Shown piece after piece: positions 34,776 to 47,131 of a stretch of DNA of 64,000 bases. The notes beneath the pieces are model-generated. The model saw only the letters and a list, made by a program, of their open reading frames with translations. It was not told where the DNA came from and ran no database searches. The stretch covers positions 100,067,340 through 100,131,339 of the forward strand of contig OY829326.1 in assembly GCA_963691655.1 (NCBI GenBank), read 5' to 3'. How positions within the stretch are numbered: position 1 is the stretch's first letter; the number at the start of each line of letters is the position of its first letter. Position numbers and translations under genes: made by a program. Origin of the DNA: Toxonevra muliebris. Its lineage: Eukaryota > Arthropoda > Insecta > Diptera > Pallopteridae.

Positions 34776-36017
34776 AAGCGCGGTTCGCGCAAAATTGGCA
34801 CGCAGGAAAAATGCTGTATCTTTTTAACCAGAATACTCAGAATAACAAATAATGCATAAAATATTGTGTTTTAATACTATAATATTAAAAGATTTAAATT
34901 TCTTTGTTGTGCAAAAAGTTCCGGGTATTCCTTTTAATGGGTCCCATCAACCGCTCTCGATACTTTTGAGGCTATTTGGTTTCATTTTAGTAACAATGAA
35001 TTCACATTTTTGACAATACCTGCATTTTTCTTCAACTTATATTTTGTAATAGCCCAGTATTTTTCGATCGGTCGAAGCTGGGGGCAATTGGGTGGATTCA
35101 TATATTTGGGCACTACATCTACTTTATTTGTCTGATACCAATCCATGGTTTTCTTAGAGTAGTGGCAACTGGCTAAATCAGGCCAAAACTTCACTGGCGA
35201 ATGGTGGTGACGAACAAATGGCAATAGTCGTTTCGAAAGGCACTCTTTGATGTAAATATTAGACGTCATAGAAGAGGATGCCACAAATGCCCTGGATTTG
35301 AGACCACAGCTGCAAATAGCCTGCCACACCATTGCTTTCTTTGCAAATTTATCCATTTTTGTGTACTTGAATTTTGAGGGTACATTACCACGATTCGTTG
35401 CCATAAAAAAATTTTTGACCTAGAAGCTGTTTAAGATCAAATTTTACATATGATTCGTCATCCACAATAATGCATCCATTGAATTTGGTCAAAACATTAT
35501 TATAAAGAAGACGAGCACGTTTTTTGGCCAGCAAATTCTGTTTGTCTGTTCTGTTTTATGCGTATTCGTCTAGCAGTACTTTTGCTGGAATTGAATTTTT
35601 TGGCACGATCGCTATCCGATAGTCCGGAATTGCTTTTGATGGACCTCAAGATCTTTGCCTTTAATTTTAGGTTGGTGGTTCCCGTTTTATTCACAACTCT
35701 TTTAGCTCTTTCAACACTAAGAGTTTCTTTATATCGTTTTATAACTCTACATACCGTTCTTTTGGAGATATTTAACACTTTCGCAATCTTTGAACCAGAC
35801 CATGACGGATTTCCAATAAATTTGTTCACAATAAATTTTCTATTTGCAGCTTCCATTGTGCACACAATCATCAACTTGCGATCAATTAATATGAAAAATT
35901 TATCAACTAACGGTAACGGTATTGTAAACAAATCCCAGTAAAATATTTGTTGTTCTTATGACTAGGGGCGACGTGGTGACCACAACAAAGCGTGCCAATT
36001 TGGCGTGAACCGCGCTT
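34776..36017 (-). mobile_element. ITmD37E element, full-length copy B
   Basis: The termini AAGCGCGGTTCGCGCAAAAT (left) and, read inward from the right, AAGCGCGGTTCACGCCAAAT are inverted repeats of about 28 bp ending in TGGCACGC. Both ends are directly flanked by TA (34774-34775 and 36018-36019). Length is 1242 bp. The minus-strand transposase fills the interior with short untranslated ends. Complete ends and few coding lesions make this the best-preserved DNA transposon in the window. Confidence 0.9.
34894..35856 (-). pseudogene. DD37E transposase, frameshifted (copy B)
   Basis: Probable start ATG at 35856 (MEAANRKFIVNKFIGNPSW), followed by a helix-turn-helix (GSKIAKVLNISKRTVCRVIK) and a GRK-type basic linker region. 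Catalytic blocks are all present: VDDESY near 35455, FWPDLASCHY, and NCPQLRPIEKYW with Glu. Thirty-seven residues separate the second Asp and Glu. Frameshifts occur near 35525 (A-run), at 35406-35412 (T-run) and near 34980. After the last, the C-terminus reads RERLMGPIKRNTRNF to a stop at 34894-34896. At least two of the three shifts sit in homopolymers, so sequencing error is possible. No in-frame stop was seen apart from these. Confidence 0.85.
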
Positions 36018-37839
36018 TATGATAATAATAATCTATATTAAATTTTTTATTTACGAATTTTAACTTTTTTGCTTAAAAATGTTTTTAAAGAAAAAATTTT
36101 ATTTGCACAAAATATACGTGCATACATATAAGTATTACCTACCTATTTTTAAATTTATAGAGCAAAAAAAAAAAAAAACAACGTTAAAATTTTGACTTTA
36201 AATTCGGTTAGGGTAGTTCTATTGGTTAATCACATTTGTTTAGAATTTTTACTGCTTTAGAAAAATTTGGATTTTCATTATAAACTAAACATAAGCCCAA
36301 AAGTATGCAATACCATATGCTATGAACTAAATTTATACGGCGCAGCGTTATTTGTAACAATATTTGTTAAAATGTTTAAAAAAAAATCAAATATTTTTTA
36401 AAAAAGAATTTATTCTAGGAATTCTGCTTTATACTTGAAACATTTTCCTTTCCGTCCTTCTTCATTTAAGGAAATTATGACTGCAATCGTAGACTTTTCA
36501 ATAAATTTTTCCTTTTTTCTTTTATTTGTTCCTTTGTTGAATTGAACCATTTAAATAACAAGAATTTTTTGTTAGTCTTTTAACCCTTAAGGAACATTTA
36601 TGCCAATATTTTAAGCAACCTTTTTTTTTTCTTTTCTTCCAGCATGCCGCTGCCACTAAGATTTTTATCTTTTTAAATCGTAACTATTCAACCACAAACA
36701 CACATGCAATTTTCATTCAACAGAATAAAAAAAAAAATTTGAATACAATTCCCCTGTAGAGGCAATAAACGCAGTGCAGCAGCAGCAGCAATAACAGCAG
36801 ACATAGTCTTTTGATATATGCATAAGTATGTAGATATGCATGCATGTCTACATGTGTATCTGTCTGTATTGCTATGAATTTCAAATATTTAAAATTATTT
36901 TGCTTACGCCTTTTGCAAAGAAAAACTTGAAATTTTTGCGCTTTTTCTTTTGCTTTTGAGAATTTCTGTATTTTTCTTTCTTCATTTCTATTTTTTTTTT
37001 TTTTTTGGGTATAAAATTCAATTTGTTTGCTATCTTTTTTCGAGCTCTGAACCGATCTTATAGAAATATACTCACCAAGAAAAAAAAAAAAAGAAATACT
37101 CGAACTCACAACTCATTTAAATAAAGTTCATGCATACGAGTATTTGTGAGTGCGTGTGTATTCCACAAAAAAATAAGGAAAAAGAATTTTTTTTCTTGCT
37201 TACAATTTTTTTTTTTAAACTTCAATGTGAAAAAAATATGGATAAGCGGGTAAAAATGGCTGATTTGATTTTTGGTGCCTTTTGGCATTCATTCTAGCTA
37301 ACTCTTTGTATTTATGAGTATGTACTATGTAGTTATATTTTGTGCAGCTCTTGCAATTTACTCTAGCACACACAGACAATTGCATGCCACTCACCTATTA
37401 GCACCCTACACTTTGAATACCATAGATTCTATTTATTAGCTTTGAATGATTGGCGTTTGTTGGTTATATTGAACAAAGTAATTATAATGATGAAATTCAG
37501 AAAAGTACACTACAAGGCAAATCAAAATCCACTGGCATAGAAAAATTTGCTGGAGAGTAATAATTCTTGATTCTCAAAATATGAACTTTTGAATGTAATA
37601 GCTTTGCAAAACATAACTATGCAGAAAATGGGTGCAATTAGTCAACTGAAGACAAAGCCCCAAATTCAAAAAAAGCAATTAAATTATGGAAATCGCTAGA
37701 GGGCACCACCTGTGTAATCAAAATACTAAACTTTCCATAACGTAAGTTTAAATTAAAAAAAAATTTTTGTGATTTTATATTATTGAAACATGTAAAAAAC
37801 GTAAATTTTAAGATTAATTTTTTTTTTAGGTATATTATT
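36018..37839. other. Intergenic, no gene recognised
   Basis: AT-rich with long T and A runs and a GCAGCAGCAGCAATAACAGC patch near 36775. The minus-strand frames 36717-37109 and 37106-37288 are low-complexity. Confidence 0.5.
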
Positions 37840-38330
37840 ACATATTAAAGGCAGGTTTTTTTTTTGTAAGGTTTTTTAGACTTTCCAAAAAACAAAAACA
37901 TTTTATTTTTTCAATTTTAATTCTTTATTTAAATTAAAGAGGGCACCAAAGTCTCATGGCCGACAATTAATCTCGGTACTGATACTTTAATGTATTTTAC
38001 ACTACAATCGACTACATTTACATATTCCGAAAAATCCCATAAAAAAAAATATTCGGAAAACGGACATGTTTTTTAATTTTTTTTACGATTTTTAAAAAAA
38101 ATGTGATTGATTCCTGTGGAAGAAAGTTTTATCTACAACAAACAACTTTTTCAGATTTACCGTTTTGGAGATTAACGGTCGGCCACCAGATTTCAATTTT
38201 TTTCAGATTCCGCTTTGGTGCCCTCTTTAATTTAAATGTAAAACTAAAATTGAAAAGGAAAATTTTTTATAGTTTTGAAAGCCTAAATAATATTACAAAA
38301 GAACCAAAAAAATCCGACTTTAATATCACT
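37840..38330. repeat. Fold-back repeat 1
   Basis: The arms 37840-37985 and about 38165-38330 are imperfect inverted copies. Landmarks shared in inverted orientation are TTAAATTAAAGAGGGCACCA, GGCCGAC and TTAATCTC, plus the T-rich outer parts. The loop is about 180 bp. The arms run directly into fold-back 2. Confidence 0.65.
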
Positions 38331-38723
38331 GGAATACAAAATTTCACTTTTAAAATATAACATGAACCAAAGTATGTTTTCTAAACTAATTCGAGGTCGC
38401 TGAACACGAAAATCATATTAATTTTTTTTATGGGTAAGTTTTCGAGATATAGCAAAATATCTCAGTCATTTATTATTCGATTTTAACAAACTTGAAAGCA
38501 TAATACGCGTAATATAATTCTATAATCTTATGATACATGACTTGGATCGGTCGAAACTATAGTTAAAGAGATATTAGCCTGTAACTGTAACCTGAAAAAC
38601 CGTTATTTTGTCATATCTCGAAAAAAGATGAATGTGATTTTCGTGTTCAGCGACCTCGAATTAATTTAGAAAACATACTTTGGTTAATTTTATATTTTCA
38701 CTGTATTCCAGTGTATGTAATCA
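38328..38723. repeat. Fold-back repeat 2
   Basis: Arms of about 130 bp, 38328-38462 and 38590-38723, well matched in inverted orientation. Both contain CACTGGAATACA, AACCAAAGTATGTTTTCTAA, ATTCGAGGTCGCTGAACACG, and TTTCGAGATAT. The loop is about 130 bp. No coding sequence. Confidence 0.75.
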
Positions 38724-38911
38724 AATACTTTCGGAAAAATTCTTAAAAATTGACATTGAATTGACATGGGACTACAGGTCCCACCTTTAAACAATTTTTA
38801 TCTGTATGACGACAAAGTTGATAGTGATCTATGAGAGAAGTCCAATTTTGAACCAGTTCGAGCATAACGCCTAGTATCTCGCGAATAACACTTGTAATGT
38901 TGTTTTCCAAG

Positions 38912-39469
38912 TAGGGTAGCCAGACGTACTGATATTATCAGTACATGTCCCGATTTTTTTTTTTTTTAATACTGATTTCTTGAAATCTAGAAATCAATAC
39001 TGATTTCTTGAAATCTAGAAATCAGTATGAAAATGTACTGATTTTTGTAATTTGTACTGATTTTTTCTTAATATTAATAGGCTTTTGCAGACAGTCTCAT
39101 CCTGCTTGATTCTTTTTCTGATTGTTCACAAAGTAAAATACAAACGCGTTGCTGCTATCGAGAGGAGAAAAGCAATATTTTCTTGAAGAAAAGTCGATTA
39201 ACGTAAGTTTTTAAATGAGTGAAAGGAATTTGTTATTAATTGAATTTGATTATTGTCCTCAGCTTTCACAATTCTCTAAATATGGAAACTGATACTGATA
39301 CTGAATGTTCAACACTGTCTACTGACGAAAAAAAAATATAAAATGAACACACAAAATCGAAGAAAAAGTTTCTGGACGTTTATATCACTATATTATAATG
39401 AAATTACTAGGTAATAGCTTTCCAACGTCTAATGTACTGATTTCGTGGTTCAAAAATCTGGTTACCCTA
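38912..39469. mobile_element. hAT-type MITE with 8-bp target duplication
   Basis: The left end TAGGGTAGCCAGA and the right end, read inward, TAGGGTAACCAGA are inverted. Both sides carry the direct octamer TTTCCAAG (38904-38911 and 39470-39477). Length is 558 bp with no transposase. Inside, a 28-bp unit containing the near-palindrome GATTTCTTGAAATCTAGAAA occurs twice in tandem at about 38973-39028. Confidence 0.85.
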
Positions 39470-39477
39470 TTTCCAAG

Positions 39478-40079
39478 TCTGCATAACTTCACGTTATCCT
39501 AAAAAAAAAATAGTCTAGTGACGTCAAATTGGTCGATCTAGGTAGCCAATTTACTGGTCCGAAACGTGAGATAAATTGTTCACCAAATTCTTCTCTCAAT
39601 AAGTCCATTATTCAACGCTGAGGTAGGTTTACCGGCTTAAGTTCTTGAACAAGCTGTATTTTATACACTTTTAGAGCAAGATTCTTGCGTAAAATCTTCC
39701 ATGTAGGCGAATAAAATAATCTTGATTTCTGCGAAAGGTGAAAAAATCATGATCTTTATCAACACTGGTATCTACGGCAGCAATATTTTCTTTTGCTTTC
39801 ACTCTATACACAAGGTTAGATGGATTGTTATGCAATAGCGTAAAATTAGTACGAAATTTCGTTAATAAGTATGTCGATTATGACGACCATAAAATTATTG
39901 AAGTGCGCTCACAGAGCATGAACTTGGGTAATAAAATTTAATAATTTGTTAGCATTGTTCAGGTGTAAGTCTTTCCATGATGAAATGGCAATGCTAATTG
40001 AGCATGTTTGACTTTGACACAAGTCACGAATCACAAAGGAACTGTCAAAAATTCTATACTGAAAACCAAGCAGCAATAT
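39478..40079. other. Intergenic, no gene recognised
   Basis: No supported gene. The minus-strand frame 39909-40220 overlaps the start of array B and is partly repeat translation. Confidence 0.45.
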
Positions 40080-40860
40080 CAAATTATCATCATCAAAAAT
40101 CAAACCGAAATTTAGGCCAAAAAGAAGAGCAGAAACTAAAACAAAAATCAGTCTAAAATTTCGACCAAATTCGGACCCAACCTTAGAACAAAATTCAGAC
40201 GAATTTAGACCGAAAGTCAAAGAGCTTCATAAAGATATGTGGGATCGGGTTTAGATTAGTTTTCTGATCTGATTTTATGTTCTCGCTTGTCTTACATATT
40301 TTAGATTTATTTAGTTGCAATTTAGTTAGAATTTTTGGCTCTAAATTCTAGTCAAATTTATAGTCTTTTTTTTTCTCTAAATTTCGATCTAGTTTTCAGC
40401 CCGAATTTCGTCTGAAATTCTAATTTGATTTGAACTATGGTCTGAATTTCGATTAGAGTTTTGGTTTGAATTTTGATCTGAATTTCATTCTGAGTTTTGG
40501 TGTGATTTTGGATCGATTGTTTGGTCTGATTTATTGTATGTTTTTTGGTCTGAATTTGTTTTAATGGTTTGCCTTTTATTCAAAATTTCGGTTCAAACTC
40601 TCGTCTGAATTGTTGCTCGAATTTTAGTCTGATTTATTGGTTGACATTTGATTTGAGTTTTCGTCTCCATTTTGTCTTAATTTGTATCTGATTTTTTGTC
40701 TGAATTAACGGTCTGAAATTTGATCAGATTTTTGAGCTGGGTTTTTGCTTGAGTCTGGGTTTTGATTCGGACTTTAATCTAATTTTTTATGCAAGTTTTG
40801 GTCAGATTTTTTCTGAATTCTGATCTAATTATTGGGTTGGTAATTATCAAAAAAAATTTG
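40080..40860. repeat. Degenerate CCAAAATTCAGA-type array B, head-to-head
   Basis: About 40090-40215 uses the same words as array A on the plus strand (ACCAAATTCGGACCCAACC). From about 40255 to 40850 the words are on the opposite strand (TCTGAATTTTGGTTTGAATT). The two parts meet around 40215-40255, so this array is inverted about a centre. Confidence 0.75.
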
Positions 40861-43036
40861 TGGAATGTTCCTGGAATATTGGTTTTTAACACAGAATATC
40901 CCCCAGGAAACTGAAATCTTCAATAATTAGGTTGATAAATAAAATATTTGCCGCGAAAACCATAATAATCGGGCATTAACCACGCTTGTAATGAATTTTT
41001 AATAAAAAGTGTTGTACCGAATTTCGTTCTTTTATGTAGGGTACCTTCAGTCTGCATGTTTGCCCAGAACTTCATATTTTCTACATGTAAAGATTTTTGC
41101 ATAACATTGGCAGAAAAAGTGAAAGAATAAAAGCAAAATAGCAAAATCGAAATACATAGACTACATAAGAATGTATCATACGTGGTGGCGCTGAAGGATA
41201 TGTTATACTGCCATAGAAATAAGCACATTTGAATTTACTCTATAACATTGTGGCAAGTGGCAAAAGTACCAAGGAGCAGCAAGCAATTTTGCAATTCATT
41301 GTTGCATGTGTGTGTGTGTGTGTGTGTGTTTGAAAATTGAAAACTTCACATAACTTTGAGATATTTATTTTCTTTTCTTTTTTTGCATACTTTTTTATTT
41401 CTTACTTTTTTTTGTAGCTGGATTTTTTTTTTTTTTTTTTGTTGCTCTTGCAAATTTCATATATTTTTTTGTCATCATCTGCGGCGCTTGTATGTCTAGT
41501 TTCTTATATATACAAATATGTATAAATATTTCTTTTTCCACATACATTTTTATACGAAATACTACTGCAATTTCACAAACAAGCAAGCAGCAGGAGAGTT
41601 GACTGAGTGACTGACTGATAGAGATGTCAACTGGCAGTGGAATTTATAAGCATATATATGTACTATGTATTTGTGCTTGATTGTATATACATGTAAATTG
41701 TTAGCAAATTTTGTCTCTTCTCTGCACATAAATACAGGAAATGCGTAAAAGAATAAAATCACATATTACTTTTTTTTTATGTTTTCGTTTGTTTTTTTTT
41801 TTTTTTTTTCATTGCTAAAGATCATCTTCAGTAGAAAATTCGTTGGCAAGATAAATTGCAATAAAGACACAACAAGCAGTAACACAAAAAAAACTAATTT
41901 GCAACAAGAACCAAAAAAAAAAAAAAAGGTGACAAATTGTCACACACTAAAATCAGCTCATAACTCAAGTAAAATTAATGCCTATATACTTCTACATATG
42001 AAGTTACAACAAGAGAATCTTGCTGCAAGCCAAAGGAAGCAAACGATGAAAAACACGCACGCGAATCTTATACACATACACATATATGATTAGAGTTAAA
42101 GAAAACGAATCTAACAATAGCAACAACAACTTGCTGACATTTGTACAATTGACAGGCACTTTGTATGTCAAATGACAACAACCAGCAACTATTGCAAAAA
42201 TGCTAGCAGCAACACACAAAAAAAAAACTAAAGTTACATTAATAATTGAAAGTAGAAAGCATAAATAAGCAAATCAACAACATATACACCTATCGACAAT
42301 AGAAACAATAAACAACAATTGCTGGTTGTTACTGGTACTGGTACCCATTACATACCATATACATACATATATTCCTATCACCTGGGTCGATTGAAAAACA
42401 TAAGACAGAAAAAAAAAAGAAAAACTGAGTTGAAGTATAATAAAGCTACCGAAAAAAAAAAAAACTCGACAACTCTCAGCCACAAATACTAAGAAAAATA
42501 CAACAGCAACAGTAGCAACAATAATAAAATCGGAAAAGAAAGAAAACCTCAACTAACAAACTTTTCAACTTCACCTTGAATGGCAAACACCAACACTTTC
42601 TATATAGATATGTATGTAGCAGCAACATTTGATGTCATTTTCTTTTTTTTTTTTTTGTTCTTTCATTTATTTCTCATTTTTTGCTTTCATTTTTCTCCCC
42701 TAGCAATTTTTATTGCTGTAACTATTGTCGCTGCTGCATTTTTCTTTTTTTGTTACTATTACTTGTTTTTTTCCTTTTTTTTTTTTTGTGTACGCAATTA
42801 TGTTTTGATTCTTTTACTTTCGACCAACACCACCAGCAACACCAGCATCACCAGCAACACCAGCAACAACACTAACTATATGTACAACCGTCAACGGAAA
42901 CATTTGTGATTTTTTGTGGTTAGGGTTAAAGTTATTTTTCCTGGTTTCTGGTATGGTGTCAACTTAGATATATGCGTAGTATATATGCCCAGCAGGAAAA
43001 GGAGTGATGTAGTTTTGGAAAAGTTATTGATGATAG
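40861..43036. other. Intergenic, low-complexity, no gene recognised
   Basis: Long T runs (41427-41440, 41790-41809), a GT microsatellite at 41308-41330, and CAACA/CACCAG patches (42825-42875). The frames here are repeat-driven or hydrophobic poly-Phe artefacts. Confidence 0.5.
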
Positions 43037-43999
43037 CAGGGCCGTAGCCAGAAATTTTTTTCGGGGGGTTTTCATTCGAAAAAAATATTCATAAATAATT
43101 TTTATCAAACTGATTATTAAATACAATAAATTAAATCGATGATACATTTGATGGACCCTATAAAATTAAAATTTTAGGAAAAATTTCCCGATTTTTTTTA
43201 ATCTTAACCTCAAAAAAATGGCCAAAAGTGACAAAAAATTCACAGAATAATCAAATTAATTAATTACTGATGATGTACCTCAAAAAAATTACCAAAAATA
43301 GTAGAGGCTCATTTTTTTCAAATGATCATCATTGGGAATTTGAGCCATTATCAATGATAAGGAATGAGGTTGAGATCTTTCGTGGTGCTCTGACCAATAA
43401 TGCGTAAAAAAATTAATTATATTTTAAGATTGTCTCCTAAAACTGCATGGGTTTTGCTAATAAGATGGTTCCTAGTTTTTGCGAAAGAATTTTTCACGTT
43501 GATCACGAATCTGAGGTCAAAAGCTTCCCATCAGGTCACGTTTTAGGAAAAAAAATGCGGTTCAAGCAAGTTAATTTTACAAGGATCCGATAATATTTTC
43601 TATTTTTTATTAATTTTTACACTTTTCAAACTGATTCAGGACGAAACTTTAAATCAAAAACAGTTACTGACCTAGAAAAACTATGAATGCAGGAGTGCCC
43701 AGTATCAACTTCTCTTTTTGAATCCGTAGTCAAACCTCATGTCGAAGAAAACAAATCGGATTTGATCGCATAGTGTAAGTAAGATTTCAAATTTATTTTT
43801 TTTATATTTGACTTTTTAGAAAAAAAACCGATGGAAATAAAAAATATCGTTAAATAGATTTTATTTTGATTTTATTTCAATCCATTGGCAATTTATCTCA
43901 AGAATTAGAATAAAGTTTCCACATTTCGGGGGGTCAGAACCCCCAAAACCACCTCGCAAACCCCCCCTCCTCCCCCCCCCCCCCCTAAATACGGCCTTG
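43037..43999 (+). mobile_element. hAT family Y, copy 1
   Basis: Starts CAGGGCCGTAGCCAG and ends with a sequence that reads inward CAAGGCCGTATTTAG. It is flanked by the perfect 8-bp duplication GATGATAG (43029-43036 and 44000-44007). G/C-runs sit just inside both ends. It is non-coding. It is related over most of its length, in inverted orientation, to 58778-59866. This copy lacks some sequence present there. Confidence 0.9.
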
Positions 44000-44007
44000 G
44001 ATGATAG

Positions 44008-46640
44008 TATCAGTTATCTCTAGCTAATGGATTGTCGAATGGTTGAGGTGTTCGTTCAATTTTAATTCCAAATATCTCAAAATTCTGCGTTGAATACTAA
44101 ACTTGTTCATATATTTCCTGTTGATTCTTGTATTGGGTTTGATGAGGTAGGCTTTTGTCGATGAATTGTTACTTTTCCTTCTTGGTATAAATGTATACAT
44201 ATGAAAGGGGCTCTTTTTTATATTTCATCTCTTAAATAAAGGTATAACTCAATACTTTTAGTATCGTTTGATAGTGCATTAAATATCTCAACTTTTTCCC
44301 ATATCAACCTTATATTTATATCATATCTTTTTTTTAACTATAATCATTTTTCAGAAAATAAAAATATAAGGCTAGCCCCATCCCCTTTTCTAAAGAAAAC
44401 TCAATAGAACTTACAGATTTTGAAAGAAAAATTATTTTAATTAATTTGAAGTGAAATCTTCCTCCTGTCAGGTTTTAGTTTGATATTATTTGATAATGTT
44501 TCAAGAAGGTCTGTTCTATAAAAATAGCTCTGAATGAGGACCGCTAAGACCAAATTTGATGATGATTTAGCTCGCGAAGCAGCTCTGCGATTTCAAGTCG
44601 TCACCGCCACGCCACGCCTAAGACGTTTCTTACTCGAGATGGTGTCACAAGGTCTAGCAAAACCAATTCCGCAATGACAAGATAATCAGACCGGCAGTGT
44701 AATACTCAAGAAATTATATGGTATGAGACACTTACCGCAATAGCTGATAGCTTCTTAAGGACAGAGATAAACTATCGCGAACTCTTCCGAATCTCGAATG
44801 AGCAGAGGCACAACAAAACCAATTAATCAGATTCATCTGGATTTTACCTTGTCAGATCTTAGTTTAAACGACTGCATTAGAAAAGTGCCTACCTTCTACG
44901 AGGTAAAACGCGATTCTCTCAATCACAATGGCTTCACCAAATTACTCGGTTACTAGTCTTTGCCTCTGGAAACCCAGTTGGCCAAAACGGTTTTCAGTCG
45001 AGATATAGTTTGCTTTGACCAGACACACAAAAACTCTTCTACAATAAGGAAAAAACAATTGGTCGATTATGATTACCAACGCTATACCTAACAGAAGAAG
45101 ACCAAATTTTCTCAAACAGAAATAGAGAAACTGTTTCAATCCAGACTGAAATAGCTCTATCGTCATGAGGTTAATGGCAGCAGTAAGATTATCACAGTTG
45201 TTTTCCACTCATCTAAACGACGGAGATAATCTAACTTTGGACGGTTCGTCAATACAATTTGTTTGTTGCAAACTCTTCCAGAAAAATATATCAACAGACG
45301 AACCGTGAAATTGATTTGTCAGCTACTTGTGGCTTTTGACGGCGTTTATTGGCACGGTTTAAATATTATAAGCTCCGGTTAAAAATCACTACAACTTCAT
45401 CAATTGGTGTGACGAACTGAATTTTTTTTGCGCAGCACTTACAAGCTGTAGTTAAAGCTGACTACTTTCTCAAGTCCCAGACCCGTAGATTTTACCACTA
45501 GACCAAATATAATAATATAAATTAATTTGAGTTAACATTTTTGTTAATAAGAAAACAGGCCTGGGCGGTTTTAGAATATTAGAAACAAAGATTTCGAGAA
45601 ATCTTAACCCAAAAATACGAAAAAATCCAGAAACAAATCCTTATTATTTTACTAGTTTCGCTAGGAACTGTTAATATTTTTATTTCGGTCCATAATACAT
45701 TATTTTATAGTCCGAGGCTTAAAATCATCAGAATCATCGTAAAATTATAGGATCGAGATGATGTAGAAAATATTCGGACCATGACTGCCCAACTTTATTG
45801 TGATACCGGTAAAAAAAATAGTTTTATAAATTAAAATAAAATCGAAATCAGCATATTACAAATTATAGTGTTTTAGAGTTGTAATGAATTTCAAGATCGA
45901 ATCAAAACGGTTCAAAAGGTTAATAATTTAATAGATGATGGAAAGTGATTGACATTGGAATCTTTATATTTTTAGATTGTTATATTTTTAAGAATCAGAT
46001 TAAAAACTGATGTGATATTAACCAAGAGGAAAATGTTTCCAGTTTCGAGCCAAACTTATAAAATTATGAAAAATTGTCGGTTTTATAGTCGATAGGAAAT
46101 AGCTGAAATCAGACTTTCTGAAATCAGCCCACAGGTATACATGGGAAACCACTGCTTATTTTTAATCCTATTCACTATCAATATGAAGTGTATAAGATTT
46201 ATAAGATAGTGTACAAGTGCATATCTTGGTAGGCAATGGCAAAACCACCAAGTGATAACAAATTGCCACACTGCCGTTTGGAACCGGCGTACACTGGTCG
46301 CTGCCATAGGCCAAAAATAAAAAAATCTAAGTCAAAAGTTTGGTATTCAATGTGTCATCCCTATTTCCTATAAGAATAAGTTTTATTAGTGGCTGCTCAT
46401 ACGGATGCATGCATGAACGTCAAGGGCAGGACGGTCGTGCTCACATGGATGTAACCATGACTTACTTTCATATCATATCAAACAGGAACGCTGGAATTGG
46501 AATTTTGTTTTTTTTCTTGTGCTCATGAAGATAGGTTCTTTTGTTCGCGAAAAATGCAAAGCAAATATTAATTATGTGTTAAATTAAAAAAAAAAACAAC
46601 AATCTTTAAGGAAAATAAAATAAGTTTACTAAAAAAATAG
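44008..46640. other. Intergenic, possible decayed coding sequence
   Basis: Between about 44540 and 45370 the composition is more balanced. Both strands give broken frames, the longest being minus-strand 44942-45208, with a hydrophobic segment FGLLLLGIALVIII. I could not match it to a family. It may be an old transposon or host pseudogene. Confidence 0.35.
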
Positions 46641-47131
46641 CAAGAAAATGAGAATTGTGTGTGCCCTAGAAACGCATTGTTTGTTTACGTTCATGTCGAT
46701 TATTTCACGTTTCTATCTCAACTGGAAGTAAACTTGGCCGCTTACTTCATACAAACCCGACCACTGTGCGACGTTCCGTTCAGATTTAAGTGTGTCTCTC
46801 GACAGCGACTTCAGTCTAACCTCAACAATATAGATGCCTGTTGTACAGAAAGTTCTCAATGTTTGTCGGTTTGAGTACTATTTGTGTATTGATTAAAAGT
46901 GCTTCAAATCAATTTTTAAATGCATTTAAACTCGAAGAATTTGTGCTTAAGCCCTTAGCTCCACAAATCACTATAAAAACCCACAGATTCTGGGGTAAAT
47001 CAGTAGAGTTGGCAGGCCTAGTTGTAGTCCTTGGAGGTACAAGAAGAGTACCCAAGAGATTTGTTACTCATAATAAAGTCATACATTCCAGCAAAGCTAA
47101 TTTAGTAGTGGCAAGTTTATGGATGTTTTGA
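46641..47131 (+). other. Unassigned region with overlapping open frames
   Basis: Frames 46659-46874 and 46841-47131 overlap by a frame change. The second ends with a moderately coding-like stretch (FWGKSVELAGLVVVLGGTRR). The word CGTTCCGTTCAGATTTAAGT near 46770 resembles a fly core promoter initiator context. No domain recognised; treat as hypothetical. Confidence 0.25.

Noticed and set aside
42274..42909. Hydrophobic open frames on both strands
   Set aside because: Products of long T and A runs and CAA/CAC repeats, with no start or splice context.
44942..45208. Minus-strand frame with a transmembrane-like stretch, considered as a chemoreceptor fragment
   Set aside because: No conserved receptor motif visible and both strands around it are broken; kept only as an unassigned region.
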